This document shows positions 42,190 through 54,662 of a stretch of DNA of 62,339 bases, in pieces. The stretch is from Deltaproteobacteria bacterium (GTDB lineage: Bacteria; Desulfobacterota; Binatia; UBA12015). The stretch is from the NCBI GenBank assembly GCA_016874715.1, contig VGTK01000008.1, positions 1-62,339 of the forward strand, written 5' to 3'. The notes beneath the pieces were generated by a model. That model saw only the letters and a program-made list of their open reading frames with translations. It did no database searches and was not told where the DNA came from. The first letter of the stretch is position 1; every line of letters starts with the position of its first letter. Made by a program: the position numbers and the translations under genes.

Positions 42190-43508
42190 CCGGCCCGCAG
42201 CGCGTTGCCGTCGAGCGCCGTCGCCAGCTGCCGCAGCACGTCGCCGGCGGTGACGGGTCGCAGGTCCTCGGCGGGCGGCTTGCCGCCGCCGGAGCGGAGC
42301 GGCGTCAAGTCGACGTCGCGCGCCTGCGCGCGCAGTGCGCCGACGGTCGCGTTGGCGCGTCCGCCGACCTTGGCGAGCGCGTCCTCGGCGTGGAAGAAGC
42401 GCAGCGCGTTCCCGTGCGTGATCTTCGCGACGTCGGCGTCGGGTACGCCGGCGAGGCTCTTCATCAGGCGCTCGGGCGCTGACGGCCAGGTGCTGTCCGA
42501 GTGCGGGTAGTCGCACTCCCACGAGATCGTGTCGACGCCGATGGCCGCGCGTTCCCGGATACCCGTCGCGTCGTCGATGAAGCAGGTGAGGAAGTGGCGG
42601 CGGAACACGTCGCTCGGGCGCTCGCTGCCGAAGTCCCAGCGCGTCCACCTCGCGTGGCGCTCGTTCAGGTAGTCGATGCGCTCGAGGAAGTAGGGAATCC
42701 AGCCGATCCCGCCCTCCGACAGCGCGATGCGCAGGTCGGGGTGGCGGCGGAAGACCTCGGAGAACACGAAGTCCGCGGCGGTGTGCAGGCTCGCGACCGG
42801 CACGCCGGCCATCATCGTCTCCGGCGCCGACTGCGGCGACGGCGGCGACGGCTGCCAGACGCTGCCGATGTGGATCGCGAGCACGACCCTCTCGTCGACG
42901 CAGGCCTCCCAGAACGGATCCCACGCGCGGTCGTGGATGCTCGGCAGGTTGAGCATCGCCGGGTTCTCGGGAAACGCGACCGCGTGGCAGCCCTTCTTCC
43001 CCACGCGGCGCACCTCCGCCGTCATCAGCTCGATGTCCCACAGCGGCAGCTGCGCGAGCGGCAGGAAGCGGCCGGGGTACGCCGCGCACCACTCGTCGAC
43101 GTGCCAGTCGTTGTAGGCCTGCAGCATCACGTGCGCGATCTTCTTGTCCTTCGCGCGCACCCAGAGCAGCCCGCAGAACGACGGGAACGAGCCGAAGCAC
43201 ATCGACGAGAACAGACCGTTCACGTTCATGTCGCGGATGCGCTCGTGGATGTCGTAGCACCCCTTGCGCATCTGCGTGAAGCTCGTCGGCTCGAAGCCGT
43301 ACTCCTCGGGCGGACGACCGGCGACGGCGTTGAGCCCGACGTTCGGACGGAGCTGGCCCTCGAAGCTCCACACGTCGTCGCCCTTGGCGGTGCGGATCAC
43401 GCGCGGGGCGTGATTGCGATAGGCCGCCGGTACGTGGCGGTCGAACATGTCGGGTGGCTCGACGACGTGATCGTCGACGCTGACCAGGACGAGCTCTTCC
43501 AGCTTCAT
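42186..43508 (-). CDS. amidohydrolase-2 family metal-dependent hydrolase
   Basis: 440 residues, metal-dependent TIM-barrel hydrolase or decarboxylase. SVDDHVVEPPDMFDRH at the N-terminus holds the Asp-x-His-like metal site; VLAIHIGSVWQPSP and LSEGGIGWIPYFLERIDY contain later ligands; WECDYPHSDSTWP has the conserved Asp. This family is frequent beside P450 and TetR genes in actinobacterial catabolic operons, where its substrates are mostly unknown. It is intact at all positions, unlike the divergent relative at 19373. The ATG overlaps the tetR stop (ATGA). Confidence 0.9.
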   Translation of the reverse strand: MKLEELVLVSVDDHVVEPPDMFDRHVPAAYRNHAPRVIRTAKGDDVWSFEGQLRPNVGLNAVAGRPPEEYGFEPTSFTQMRKGCYDIHERIRDMNVNGLFSSMCFGSFPSFCGLLWVRAKDKKIAHVMLQAYNDWHVDEWCAAYPGRFLPLAQLPLWDIELMTAEVRRVGKKGCHAVAFPENPAMLNLPSIHDRAWDPFWEACVDERVVLAIHIGSVWQPSPPSPQSAPETMMAGVPVASLHTAADFVFSEVFRRHPDLRIALSEGGIGWIPYFLERIDYLNERHARWTRWDFGSERPSDVFRRHFLTCFIDDATGIRERAAIGVDTISWECDYPHSDSTWPSAPERLMKSLAGVPDADVAKITHGNALRFFHAEDALAKVGGRANATVGALRAQARDVDLTPLRSGGGKPPAEDLRPVTAGDVLRQLATALDGNALRAG

Positions 43509-44275
43509 GAGGCTGCTCCCCGGCGGGCGTGTGCGCCGGCTCCAACGTTCTCGATGTCGTTCCGGCCGGTGCCGCGGCCGCTGCGCCGCGCGGCGGGAGT
43601 GGTGCGCGACAGGCTCTTCCTGCCGGTCCGCTTCGCGCGGGCCGGCGCGTTCCCGTCGCGTAGCGCCGCGACGACGTCCGGGTGCTGCTCGGGCCGGATC
43701 ACGCCGTGGAGCATGACCCGCTTCAGCTCGCGCAGGTAGCGGCGCGTCGTCGCCGCCCTCGCGCCGCCGCTCTGCACGCGCAGCGACCACAGCATGGTCG
43801 CACCGAGCAGGATGACGGCGAGCATGTCGCCGTCGGCGTCGGGGGACGTGCCGGCGCTCGCAACGAGCGCGCGCACGCGCTCGACGTAGCCCTCCCAGAG
43901 CTCGGTGCTCGGGTGGGGGATCCCGGCGAGCATGCGGAACAGCGACAGGCGCACCAGCTCCGGGTTGCCGACGAAGTGCTCGACCGTCGCGTCGATGCGC
44001 TCGTCGAGGCCGCTCGGCGCGGTCGCGTCGAGCAGCTGCTTGGTGTCGCGTCCGACGCGTTCGATCACGGCGGCGACCAGGCGCTCGCGCGTCGGGAAGT
44101 GCTGGTAGGCCGTGCCGCGGTTGACGCCCGCGCGCCGCGCGACGTCGCTCACGGTGAGGCCGTGCGGTCCCTGCTCGGCCATCATCGTCTGCGCGGCAGT
44201 CAGGATCAGATGGTGGGTCGCGTCGGGGTCGCGGGGGCGCGCGCGCCCCGCGGTCGTGGTGCCCGTCGTCCGCAC
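43505..44275 (-). CDS. TetR-family regulator
   Basis: 256 residues. The HTH is at about 22-70 (VSDVARRAGVNRGTAYQHFP) and the ligand domain extends to about 195; a further 55 residues form a basic tail (PARAKRTGRKSLSRTTPAAR). A GTG at 44275 is the best fit for the family start but has no strong ribosome site, so an alternative start within twenty codons is possible. It heads an operon with amidohydrolase, P450 and a binding-protein-like gene, which it probably controls; a small palindrome with TTGACT lies just upstream. Confidence 0.88.
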   Translation of the reverse strand: MRTTGTTTAGRARPRDPDATHHLILTAAQTMMAEQGPHGLTVSDVARRAGVNRGTAYQHFPTRERLVAAVIERVGRDTKQLLDATAPSGLDERIDATVEHFVGNPELVRLSLFRMLAGIPHPSTELWEGYVERVRALVASAGTSPDADGDMLAVILLGATMLWSLRVQSGGARAATTRRYLRELKRVMLHGVIRPEQHPDVVAALRDGNAPARAKRTGRKSLSRTTPAARRSGRGTGRNDIENVGAGAHARRGAAS

Positions 44276-44305
44276 CGGCCCCGTCTACCCGGGTTCCGGT
44301 CGGCT

Positions 44306-44322
44306 AGTCAACGGCGTTGTTC
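44306..44322. promoter_or_regulatory. candidate operator between tetR and the cupin gene
   Basis: CAACG-G-CGTTG (44309-44319) is a near-perfect palindrome; read leftward it overlaps TTGACT (44311-44306), a possible -35 for the tetR operon. It lies in the 87-base divergent gap. No convincing leftward -10 could be identified in the GC-rich sequence that follows. A rightward TTGTTC/GCTAAAG pair (44317-44348) might serve the cupin gene. Confidence 0.3.
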
Positions 44323-44362
44323 ATTTCCGCCGGCGGGCCGGCTTTGCTAAAGGCGGCCCGCG

Positions 44363-44863
44363 ATGGACGGCGTGCACGACGGGGAGGCGACCGCAGGAGT
44401 CGCGGCGGAGGCGGAGACGCGCCCCAGCGCCGTGGCGGTGGCGGTGTGCGACCGGCTCGCGGCGCTGCTCGAGCGGATCGGTGCGCGCCACCCCTACCTG
44501 CACCTCGAGGGGTACATGGAGCGCTTCTGGGTCTTCCGCACGCCCTGGCTGTCGGCGCGCATCCACCGCATCCTGCGCAGCGACGACGACCGTGACCTGC
44601 ACGACCATCCGTGGGACTACGCGAGCATCATCCTGCGCGGTGGCTACTGGGAGATCACCGACGCGGGGCGCCGCTGGTACGGGCCGGGCTCGATCGTCGT
44701 CCGGCGTGCGCAGCACCTGCACCGCCTGGTGCTGCCGGCGGGAGCTCCGGCGACGACGCTGTTCCTCCATCGGCAGAAGAGCCGGGACTGGGGCTTCCGT
44801 ACGACGAACGGCTGGGTCGACTGGAAGACCTACACGGCGGCCCGCGGCGACGAGCTGGTGTAG
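44363..44863 (+). CDS. cupin-like small protein
   Basis: 166 residues. The central segment (about 70-140) has the cupin/cysteine-dioxygenase-like pattern: RDLHDHPWDYASIILRGGYW with His80 and His82, an acidic residue Glu97, a short hairpin turn, and RRAQHLHRLVL with His118 or His120, enough for one metal site. The remainder, RFWVFRTPWLSARIHRIL, is a conserved basic region. Proteins like this occur in bacteria and phage, mostly uncharacterised. It stands alone, convergent with a small membrane protein gene and separated from it by a terminator stem. Confidence 0.75.
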   Translation: MDGVHDGEATAGVAAEAETRPSAVAVAVCDRLAALLERIGARHPYLHLEGYMERFWVFRTPWLSARIHRILRSDDDRDLHDHPWDYASIILRGGYWEITDAGRRWYGPGSIVVRRAQHLHRLVLPAGAPATTLFLHRQKSRDWGFRTTNGWVDWKTYTAARGDELV

Positions 44864-44869
44864 CCGTCG

Positions 44870-44907
44870 CGCCGGCGGTGGGGAGCGACTGCTCGGCACC
44901 GCCGGCG
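44870..44907. terminator. bidirectional terminator-like hairpin
   Basis: CGCCGGCGGTG (44870-44880) and CACCGCCGGCG (44897-44907) form a perfect 11-bp stem with a 16-base loop, between the convergent cupin gene and small membrane protein gene. No T-run follows on either side, as is frequent in very GC-rich genomes. The position supports transcription termination for both genes. Confidence 0.65.
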
Positions 44908-44926
44908 GGGCGTGGCGCTCCGGAGC

Positions 44927-45136
44927 TCAGGCGGCGTGGCGTGCGGGCCGCAGCTGGAGGACGCGCGCGCTCGAGTCGGGACGATCGGTACGGTGCAGCG
45001 CCGCATGGGCGAGGACGGCAAAGCCGTAGGCGACGCCGCTGAACGCGACCGCGGCCATCACGCCGAGCGCGGGACCCATCACGCCGACCATCACGCCCGG
45101 GACGACGTCGTAGCTCATCATCGCGAAGTTCATCAT
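44927..45136 (-). CDS. 69-residue membrane protein under a sigma-54 promoter
   Basis: A small ORF shorter than usual prediction cut-offs: Met-Met start, a long hydrophobic stretch (VPGVMVGVMGPALGVMAAVA and FSGVAYGFAVLAHAAL, about 12-47) that would form one long or two short membrane helices, then a basic, Arg/His-containing tail (HRTDRPDSSARVLQLRPARH). AGGAGG lies eight bases before the ATG at 45136, and a near-consensus -24/-12 promoter lies about 30 bases before the start. No family is recognised. The stop is followed by a terminator stem. It sits directly beyond the sigma-54 activator gene and is its most likely target. Confidence 0.72.
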   Translation of the reverse strand: MMNFAMMSYDVVPGVMVGVMGPALGVMAAVAFSGVAYGFAVLAHAALHRTDRPDSSARVLQLRPARHAA

Positions 45137-45165
45137 GGCTCCAGCCTCCTGCCAGTCACCCTTTC

Positions 45166-45180
45166 GCAATGCCCGTGCCG
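45166..45180 (-). promoter_or_regulatory. sigma-54 (-24/-12) promoter
   Basis: On the minus strand the sequence CGGCACGGGCATTGCG matches the consensus TGGCACG-N4-TTGC except at the first base: GG at 45179-45178 and GC at 45167-45166 are exactly ten bases apart. Ten of eleven key bases fit. Transcription would begin near 45155, giving an eighteen-base leader that carries the AGGAGG site of the small membrane protein. A match this good is rare by chance. Confidence 0.75.
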
Positions 45181-45265
45181 GCTGGCGCCGCATCGAAAAA
45201 CCCCTGCAAACGCTGGAGGAGTTCGCGGCGGAGCGATCGCGCGCGCAGTCTCGCTGCTGCGCTTG

Positions 45266-45304
45266 GTATGCAGCTGGCGGCCGGTTTCGGGCTGCGCTGC
45301 ATAC
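45266..45304. promoter_or_regulatory. candidate upstream activator site for the sigma-54 promoter
   Basis: GTATGCAGC (45266-45274) and GCTGCATAC (45296-45304) are perfect 9-base inverted arms separated by 21 bases. They lie about 90-125 bases before the -24 element, the usual distance for enhancer sites, and directly after the stop of the sigma-54 activator gene. Each arm may instead be half of a larger operator or part of a transcript hairpin ending the activator mRNA; the position favours the first view. Confidence 0.5.
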
Positions 45305-45323
45305 GATCGGCTGCACCGCCCCT

Positions 45324-46886
<1,563 letters not shown>

Positions 46887-46986
46887 GACGGCTGGTCTAT
46901 CGGAGGGGCGGGGCGCTGCGCTAGTGGCCGCGCGCGCCCTGCGGCGCGGGGTCGGGCGCCTGTTGCTCCCGACGGGCCGTCGCAGT

Positions 46987-48621
46987 ATGGCGGCGACGAT
47001 GCGACGGCGGATCGTCCTCGGTTTGCTCGTGCTGGTCGCCGCCTGGTGGCTGTGGCCGCGTCCGGTGCCGCGCGTCGGGCTCGGCGAGGCGACGCTCGAC
47101 CTGTCGGTCTACGACGACCCGCGGCGCGACGCGGTCGCCGTCGAGGACGTCGTCGCGCCGAGTGCGGTCAGGCCGGATCGTCCGCCGAACGTGGTCGTCA
47201 TCATGGCCGACGATCTCGGCTACGGCGACCTCGGCGCCTACGGAAACGAGCTCCTCCGGACGCCGCGCATCGACGACCTCGCACGGCAGGGCGCACGCTT
47301 CACCGACTTCTACTCGAGCCACTCGAACTGCTCGCCGTCGCGCGCGGGACTGCTGACGGGGCGCTATCCCCTGCGTACGGGCATCAACTTCCCGATCCAG
47401 CGCGGCGCGGACGACTGGAGGCGGAAGCTCGCACGGCGCAGCGGGCGCTGGTCGGCGGCACTCGGCGCGACCGACATGGCGCAGGCGGGCGAATCGGCGG
47501 TCGCGGGGCTTCCGGCATCGGAGATCACGCTCGCGGAGGCGCTGCGCCTCGCGGGCTACGCGACGGGCATCGTCGGCAAGTGGCACCTCGGCGACTTCAC
47601 CTACGACCCGCAGTACTTCCCGCGCCGTCACGGATTCGATTTCTTCGCCGGCTTCCCGGGGTCCAACGACGAGTTTCCGTACTCCTTCTGGCGGGACGAG
47701 ACGCCCGTGCAGGAGAACCTGGGCCTCCGCCAGGGGGGCGTCGCCGCGATGCTCACCGACGAGGCGGTCGGCTTCATCGACGCGAACCGCGCGCGCCCGT
47801 TCTTCCTCTACTTCGCGACCAAGAACGTCCACACGCCGCTCGTACCGTCGCCGCAGTTCGCCGGCCGCACGAGCGCCGGCGCGTACGGCGATTCGGTGCA
47901 GGAGCTCGACTGGAGCGTCGGCCGCATCGTCGACGCGCTCGCCGAGCGCGGGCTGCTCGACGACACGCTGCTGGTCTTCACCAGCGACAACGGCCCGTGG
48001 CACCTCGGCAGCGCGGGTGGCCTGCGCGGCCGCAAGGGCCAGCCGATGGAGGGCGGCCAGCGCGTGCCCGCGATCGTCGTCTGGCCGGGCCGTATCCCCG
48101 CCGGAACCGTCGTCTCGGCGCCGGCGATGAACGTCGACGTGTTCCCGACAGTGCTGCGGCTCGCCGGACTCGAGCTGCCGCGCGATCGCGTCGTCGACGG
48201 CCGCGACCTCTGGCCGCAGCTGAGCGGTGCGTCGGGTGCCGACCCGCACGACGTGCTGTTCTTCTTCAACGCGAACGTGATCGACGGGGTACGCAGCGGT
48301 CCGTGGAAGTTCTACCGCTGGGTCAACCTGTACACGTGGCCGATTCCGCTCGACAAGCCGAACACCGTGGCCGGACGCATCGCGCACGGCTACACGTACA
48401 CCGATCCGGAGACCGGCGAGACCGCGCCCCTGGTGACGCACGACCCGCTGCTGTTCGACGTGACCGTCGACGCGGACGAGTCCTACGACGTCTCCGAACG
48501 GCATCCCGAGACCTCGGAGCGCCTCGCCGCCGCGATCGACACGTGGGAGAGCGACTTCTTCGCCAACCCGCGCGGCTGGCGCGATGGACGTCAGCCGCCG
48601 GCGAACGGCGCGAGCAGGTAG
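46987..48621 (+). CDS. type I sulfatase (arylsulfatase-like)
   Basis: 544 residues. An N-terminal membrane anchor or uncleaved signal ([18 protein letters not shown]) places it at or outside the inner membrane. The sulfatase domain has the metal-binding [11 protein letters not shown] (Asp75, Asp76), the formylglycine motif Cys115-Ser-Pro-Ser-Arg119 (CSPSR), GKWHLGD and the late [11 protein letters not shown]. The cysteine must be modified to formylglycine by a separate enzyme, not encoded here. It hydrolyses sulfate esters of unknown type. Either the ATG at 46987 or 46999 may be used. Its 3' end overlaps the convergent ThiS-like gene by 31 bases. Confidence 0.92.
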   Translation: MAATMRRRIVLGLLVLVAAWWLWPRPVPRVGLGEATLDLSVYDDPRRDAVAVEDVVAPSAVRPDRPPNVVVIMADDLGYGDLGAYGNELLRTPRIDDLARQGARFTDFYSSHSNCSPSRAGLLTGRYPLRTGINFPIQRGADDWRRKLARRSGRWSAALGATDMAQAGESAVAGLPASEITLAEALRLAGYATGIVGKWHLGDFTYDPQYFPRRHGFDFFAGFPGSNDEFPYSFWRDETPVQENLGLRQGGVAAMLTDEAVGFIDANRARPFFLYFATKNVHTPLVPSPQFAGRTSAGAYGDSVQELDWSVGRIVDALAERGLLDDTLLVFTSDNGPWHLGSAGGLRGRKGQPMEGGQRVPAIVVWPGRIPAGTVVSAPAMNVDVFPTVLRLAGLELPRDRVVDGRDLWPQLSGASGADPHDVLFFFNANVIDGVRSGPWKFYRWVNLYTWPIPLDKPNTVAGRIAHGYTYTDPETGETAPLVTHDPLLFDVTVDADESYDVSERHPETSERLAAAIDTWESDFFANPRGWRDGRQPPANGASR

Positions 48622-48922
48622 ATCTCGTCGCCGTCGGCGAGCGCCCGGCCGGCGTTGTCGTCGACCGGGCAGCGTTCGCCGTTGAGCATCAGCGTGTGCT
48701 TCAGGTGCGGGCTCTCGGCGAGCGCCTCGCGCAGACGGATGCCTCGCTGCGAGGCCACCTCGATCAGCGTCGCCAGCGTCGCGCCGCGGGGCAGGGTGAG
48801 CCGCTCGTCGCAGTCGTACCAGCCCGCGCCCGTGCGGCCCTTGAGCAGCACGCGGACGCGAATCGCGTCGCCGCCGTCCCCGGCCCGGCCGAGGAGGCGG
48901 CGCAGCGCCGCCCGCAGCGCCA

Positions 48923-48923
<1 letters not shown>
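48591..48923 (-). CDS. MoaD/ThiS-like beta-grasp protein
   Basis: 110 residues with the ubiquitin-like fold of sulfur carriers: [50 protein letters not shown], and a final [15 protein letters not shown] that ends in Gly-Gly, the site of thiocarboxylation. Such proteins occur next to aldehyde:ferredoxin oxidoreductases and are thought to deliver sulfur for the pterin cofactor or another function. The ATG at 48923 overlaps the stop codon of the oxidoreductase, so the two are coupled. The C-terminal thirty bases overlap the convergent sulfatase gene. Confidence 0.85.
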
Positions 48924-50959
<2,036 letters not shown>

Positions 50960-51170
50960 TCCGACCTCCCCGGGGCCCGCCCCGCGCCGGGAGAGTGTAG
51001 CGGAGGGTCGTCGTCCTCGTAAGGGCGCGCGTCGAGCGGACCGCACGAGGTGGCGGGTGACCGGGGACGCGATGCGACGGCGGCTGCCGGACAGCGGTTG
51101 GGACCGCGCCCAGGTCAGCATGCTGCCGCGGTGACATCGCGGCCGGGCGGCGTCGGCACACGCACAGGAA

Positions 51171-51235
51171 GAAAAATAGCTGCGCAGGAATCGCAATATC
51201 AAGCTTATTTCGCCAATGAGAACGGCCATCAGGCA
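51171..51235 (+). promoter_or_regulatory. AT-rich upstream region of the frameshifted ORF
   Basis: A 65-base stretch including GAAAAATAGC, CAATATCAAGC and TTATTTC is strikingly AT-rich against its surroundings. It lies in the 276-bp gap between the divergent aldehyde oxidoreductase and the following ORF, so a promoter or transferred DNA is possible. A firm -35/-10 assignment is not possible. The rest of the gap (50960-51170) is GC-rich and shows nothing. Confidence 0.4.
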
Positions 51236-51714
51236 ATGGAATCGGACTCGACCAGCGAGCGGCTCGCTCGCGCACTGCACACCTACGAGGAGGCGGCGGC
51301 GCGCGATCCGCGCGTCGCCGCATGCGGGTATCTCGCCGGAGACCCACGAGCGGCGCCGTCGGGTCGTTTCTCTGGTTCGCCACCCAGGAGGAGATGTTCG
51401 AGTGTCTCGCCGGGCCGGAGATCGACCTCCTGCAGTTCGACGACGGCGACGCGAGCCGAATGGCGGTCTCGGTGCGGCGCGTGCTGCGCGACGTGGGGTC
51501 GGTCGCGCGCGTGGACCGGGGGCGGCTGTCGGCGTGCTTCGAGGGCTGGGCGGAGATCGTGTGGCTTAGCCGGTTCGCCGAGCTTTGCGAGCGCGGCGGC
51601 TCGTTTCCGACGGGTCTGCACGCGTCTTTCCGCCGTGCGAACGGTGGCGGGGACCACGCGGCGCCGATCGCCGACGACGAGCTCGACGGCTCCGTCGCCG
51701 GCCCGGGAAGCTGA
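51236..51714 (+). pseudogene. unknown ORF broken by a single-base frameshift
   Basis: Two partial frames read as one protein of about 159 residues. From the ATG at 51236 the first frame gives [20 protein letters not shown] and [17 protein letters not shown]; the other frame then continues [40 protein letters not shown] and [18 protein letters not shown] to a stop at 51714. The switch (minus one) occurs between about 51345 and 51370, with no slippery heptamer visible. Not a family I recognise. Either a real degenerate gene, a sequencing or assembly error, or two unrelated short frames; the continuous protein-like composition favours the first two. Confidence 0.55.
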
Positions 51715-51803
51715 TGGGGGCACCCATCGGGCCGGCCAACCGCTTGCGCCCGAGGCTGCTTGCACAGTAGCTGCACGGAAGGACTCGGCCCCGGAGGGAG
51801 ACG

Positions 51804-53072
51804 ATGACGAGGAACCGTTCTGCTTGGATGATGGCGGCGCTCCTGCTGCTCGGCTCGCCGGCGACGAGCCGCGCCGCGAGTCCCGGGGAGAAGTACGACG
51901 CGTCGAACGTCGCGCAGATCCAGGACATGATCTCCCCCGGCGTGAAGTGGTGCGTCGACCACGGCATGCCGATCACGATCGGGGCGTACAAGAAGATCGA
52001 GATGCCCAGGGCGTATCTCGAGGCCACCGAGAAGTTCTCCGGCCAGGTGAAGCTCTCGGCCGACGGCCGCCAGATGGAGAACTACGTCGCCGGCCTGCCG
52101 TTTCCGAAGATCGATCCCGCGGATCCGCAGGTGGCGATCAAGATCATGTGGAACTACGACAACAAGCCGCTGATCACCGACGACGTCGACCTGCGCAACT
52201 TCGACGCCGACACCGGCACGATCGGCACCGGCGGCAGCGAGCTGTCGATCGAGCGCCACTTCCTGCTCGATCACCTGCGCGGCATGTCGTACATCGGCCG
52301 CCTCTACGTCGATCCGAAGCCCGCCTACGAGCCGAACGGCGACGGTGTGCGCTCGAAGCAGGCCCTTTACCCGATCCTCGAGCCGTTCGACTTGAAGGGC
52401 GTCGGCACGCTGTCGTTCCGCTACCTCGACGCGGACAAGCAGGACGATACATGGCTCTACCTGCCCAGCCTGCGCCGCGTGCGCCGTCTGTCGTCGGCGC
52501 AGCGCTCGGACGCGCTGTTCGGCCAGGACACCGACGTCGACAGCTACTACGGCTACGCCGGCAACCCGGCCTGGTTCGAGTGGAAGCTGGTCGGCGAGAA
52601 GGAGATGCTCGGCGTCATGCACGCCCAGAACTTCCCGGTGAAGTGGGCGCCGGGCAGCGCGAACTTCGCCTTCGACGACGTCTGGGAGCCGCGCAAGGTC
52701 TGGGTCATCGAGGGCACGCCGAAGCTCGCCCAGTACGCGTACTCGAAGCGCATCCTCTGGGTCGACAAGGAGACCTACGCGATCCTCTACTCGGACATCT
52801 TCGACCGCGCCGGAACCCTGTGGAAGGTCTGGCTGAACGACTTCAGCTTCCGCAAGGCGGCGTTCCCGGGCGCCGAGATCCAGTACGAGGACGAGCAGGG
52901 CTTCCTGCCGTCGATCGTGATGGTCGACGTGCAGGCGTCGCACGCCACCAAGGCGAGCCTGCCGAGCACGCGGTTCCCCAACGAGATGGGCTGGTACTTC
53001 AACCAGGGCGCGAAGTCGGGCACGTCGGCCGACTACTTCACGGTGGCGTCGATGATCTCCGCCGGGCGGTAG
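51804..53072 (+). CDS. DUF1329 secreted protein
   Basis: 422 residues. The signal peptide core is [20 protein letters not shown]. The mature protein is the DUF1329 type, beta-rich and full-length, with [20 protein letters not shown] (about 208-227), [20 protein letters not shown] and a long tail of family repeats ([36 protein letters not shown]). DUF1329 proteins resemble outer-membrane lipid-sorting (LolB/LolA-like) folds and are frequent in steroid and hydrocarbon degraders; the function is unknown. GGAGGGAGACG precedes the ATG. Followed by a hairpin and a strong terminator. Confidence 0.92.
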   Translation: MTRNRSAWMMAALLLLGSPATSRAASPGEKYDASNVAQIQDMISPGVKWCVDHGMPITIGAYKKIEMPRAYLEATEKFSGQVKLSADGRQMENYVAGLPFPKIDPADPQVAIKIMWNYDNKPLITDDVDLRNFDADTGTIGTGGSELSIERHFLLDHLRGMSYIGRLYVDPKPAYEPNGDGVRSKQALYPILEPFDLKGVGTLSFRYLDADKQDDTWLYLPSLRRVRRLSSAQRSDALFGQDTDVDSYYGYAGNPAWFEWKLVGEKEMLGVMHAQNFPVKWAPGSANFAFDDVWEPRKVWVIEGTPKLAQYAYSKRILWVDKETYAILYSDIFDRAGTLWKVWLNDFSFRKAAFPGAEIQYEDEQGFLPSIVMVDVQASHATKASLPSTRFPNEMGWYFNQGAKSGTSADYFTVASMISAGR

Positions 53073-53081
53073 TCATCGCAA

Positions 53082-53103
53082 CGAGGGGTCACGCGACCCC
53101 TCG
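53082..53103. terminator. small hairpin after the DUF1329 gene
   Basis: CGAGGGGTC (53082-53090) and GACCCCTCG (53095-53103) form a perfect 9-bp stem with an ACGC tetraloop, ten bases after the stop. It may assist termination or protect the transcript end. No T-run follows it; a stronger stem with T residues lies about 100 bases further. Confidence 0.5.
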
Positions 53104-53189
53104 CCCCGTCAAGCGGAGCTTGAGGGGGCCCCACTTCCCGCGCTCGCTTCGCTCGGCCGCGCGCTGCGCGCGCGGAGGCGGAAGCGCAC

Positions 53190-53224
53190 GAGGGGGCGTC
53201 GGTCACGGGACCGGCGCCCTCTTT
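53190..53224 (+). terminator. rho-independent terminator
   Basis: GAGGGGGCGTCGGTC (53190-53204) pairs with GACCGGCGCCCTC (53209-53221) around an ACGG loop, about thirteen pairs with two G-T wobbles, followed by TTTCGTT. It is placed between the convergent DUF1329 and DUF1214 genes. The sequence between the two stems (53104-53189) is low-complexity GC-rich without a reading frame. Confidence 0.72.
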
Positions 53225-53242
53225 CGTTCCGCCCGAGACCCG

Positions 53243-54529
53243 CTACCAGGCAGGACGCGCGAAGCGGCGGCGGACGCCCTCGCGGCGCATCTCGATCGCG
53301 TGCGCGCGCTCTGCGGGCGCGACGCGCCGGGTGTCGGACGGCAACGCGCCTGCGAGCTGCTCGCGCGGCAGCAGCCGGATGGTCGGGATCGGCGTGTCCT
53401 CGGCCATGTTCCAGCGGTAGATCAGCGAGCCTTCCGCGTGGCCGACCGGGTCGAGCCAGTTCGCGACGCCGGGGTCGTCGTGCGTGACCACCGCGCGGAA
53501 CACGCCGTCGCCGTCGATCGCCGCCTGGTGTCCGTTGAGGCTCGACTGGTGGCTCGCGAAGTCGAGCGACTCGAGCCAGAAGTTGCACAGGTCGATGCTC
53601 CAGTACTTCGCGCGCGGCACCGGGACTTCCACGAGCAGCGCCTCGTCCGGACGCACGCGGTAGTAGCAGGTGCCGGCCGCCTGGTGCTTCATGGCCCCCA
53701 TGGCGGTGCCGCCGAAGGCGTCCGTGGGGAACGCGTTGAGGAAGCGCTCGCGTAGCGCGAGCACCGTGCCCAGCCACAGCTCGACGCTGGCCTCGACGTT
53801 GGTTGCGACAGCGTCGAGCCGCCGCGCGAAGAACGCCGGATCGAGTCGCCCGTGCGGCGCGCTCGGCGCGCCGCCGTCGACGCGGTCGATCCACAGCGGT
53901 GCGGGCTCCTCGCGCGACCAGTCGTAGAAGAACTGCCGCACGAACACCCAGCGCGCGCCGGGCTCGAGCGGGATCCAGTTGCGCTCCCGCGGCGGTCCGC
54001 CGAGGAGCACGTCGAAGCGGCCGTCCCCGTCGAGGGCGAAGTCGTCGGCGTCGGCGTTCGCGAGGGTCCGGATGCCTGCCGCGACCTGAAGGCCGAAGAA
54101 GTGGACGTTGCCGCGCCGTCCCGTCAGGCGGTAGGTCGCGTTCTCGGCGACCGGGATCGTCGCGTACAGCGCGTCGGGGCAGTCCCAGCCGAACTTGTTG
54201 CGCCGGTCCATCCAGCGCACGGTCGGACGCAGCGGGTCGAGGTCCTCGATCGCCACGTCGAGCGCGTTGCGCAGCAGCGTCGTCAGGTAGCGGACGCCGT
54301 CGGCGCGTGTCGCGGCGTCGTCGGGAACCGCGGTGGCGCGCACGCGCGCCTCGAGCGCGGCGAGCCGGGTACAGAAGCGCTGCCACGCGTCGCCCTCGAG
54401 CAGATCCGCGGCGGTGCCCTGCGCCCACTCGTCGGAGCGCAGGATGTTCCAGTTGAGCCACTTGTCGTTGGCGATGAGCTGCGCACCGAGGGCAGCGTCC
54501 TTCGCCTGGGGCGAGCTTTCGTCTGCCAC
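53243..54529 (-). CDS. DUF1214-domain protein
   Basis: 428 residues, no signal peptide. The C-terminal third is a DUF1214 domain (YWSIDLCNFWLESLDFASHQ, about 302-321, and RAVVTHDDPGVANWLDPVGH), the remainder an associated N-terminal part with NKFGWDCPDALYATIPVAEN and FFGLQVAAGIRTL. DUF1214 proteins are uncharacterised and often near sulfotransferase or P450 genes in steroid-degrading and hydrocarbon-using bacteria. The GTG at 54529 is preceded by AGGAGG at spacing five. The gap to the upstream sulfotransferase is filled exactly by a 57-bp tandem repeat, so the two are probably one transcript. Confidence 0.88.
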   Translation of the reverse strand: MADESSPQAKDAALGAQLIANDKWLNWNILRSDEWAQGTAADLLEGDAWQRFCTRLAALEARVRATAVPDDAATRADGVRYLTTLLRNALDVAIEDLDPLRPTVRWMDRRNKFGWDCPDALYATIPVAENATYRLTGRRGNVHFFGLQVAAGIRTLANADADDFALDGDGRFDVLLGGPPRERNWIPLEPGARWVFVRQFFYDWSREEPAPLWIDRVDGGAPSAPHGRLDPAFFARRLDAVATNVEASVELWLGTVLALRERFLNAFPTDAFGGTAMGAMKHQAAGTCYYRVRPDEALLVEVPVPRAKYWSIDLCNFWLESLDFASHQSSLNGHQAAIDGDGVFRAVVTHDDPGVANWLDPVGHAEGSLIYRWNMAEDTPIPTIRLLPREQLAGALPSDTRRVAPAERAHAIEMRREGVRRRFARPAW

Positions 54530-54544
54530 GGGAACCTCCTTCGC

Positions 54545-54662
54545 GTCGGGTGAAGCGCCGTGCCGGGTTCACCCCTCGCGGACGGCGAAGCCGGTGCGGA
54601 CGTCAGATGAAGCGCCGTGCCGGTTTCGCCCTTCGTGGTCGGCGAAGCCGGTGCGGACGTCA
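54545..54662 (-). repeat. 57-bp direct repeat, two copies, starting at the sulfotransferase stop codon
   Basis: On the minus strand the first copy begins with the sulfotransferase stop, TGACGTCCGCACCGGCTTCG, and the second begins with the same bases 57 positions later (54605). Both contain GCCG, then CACGAAGGG or CGCGAGGGG, and end GGCACGGCGCTTCA. The array fills the gap up to the DUF1214 ribosome site. The same family occurs at 27299 and 37627. Between copies the last 35 bases differ at about ten positions. Confidence 0.85.

Noticed and set aside
51345..51370. Programmed minus-one frameshifting in the unknown ORF
   Set aside because: No X-XXY-YYZ slippery heptamer, no internal Shine-Dalgarno-like stimulator and no clear downstream stem; a mutation or error is simpler.
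53104..53189. Additional copy of the stop-anchored repeat after the DUF1329 gene
   Set aside because: It is GC-rich and low-complexity but lacks the ACCGGCTTCG core and does not begin at the stop codon.
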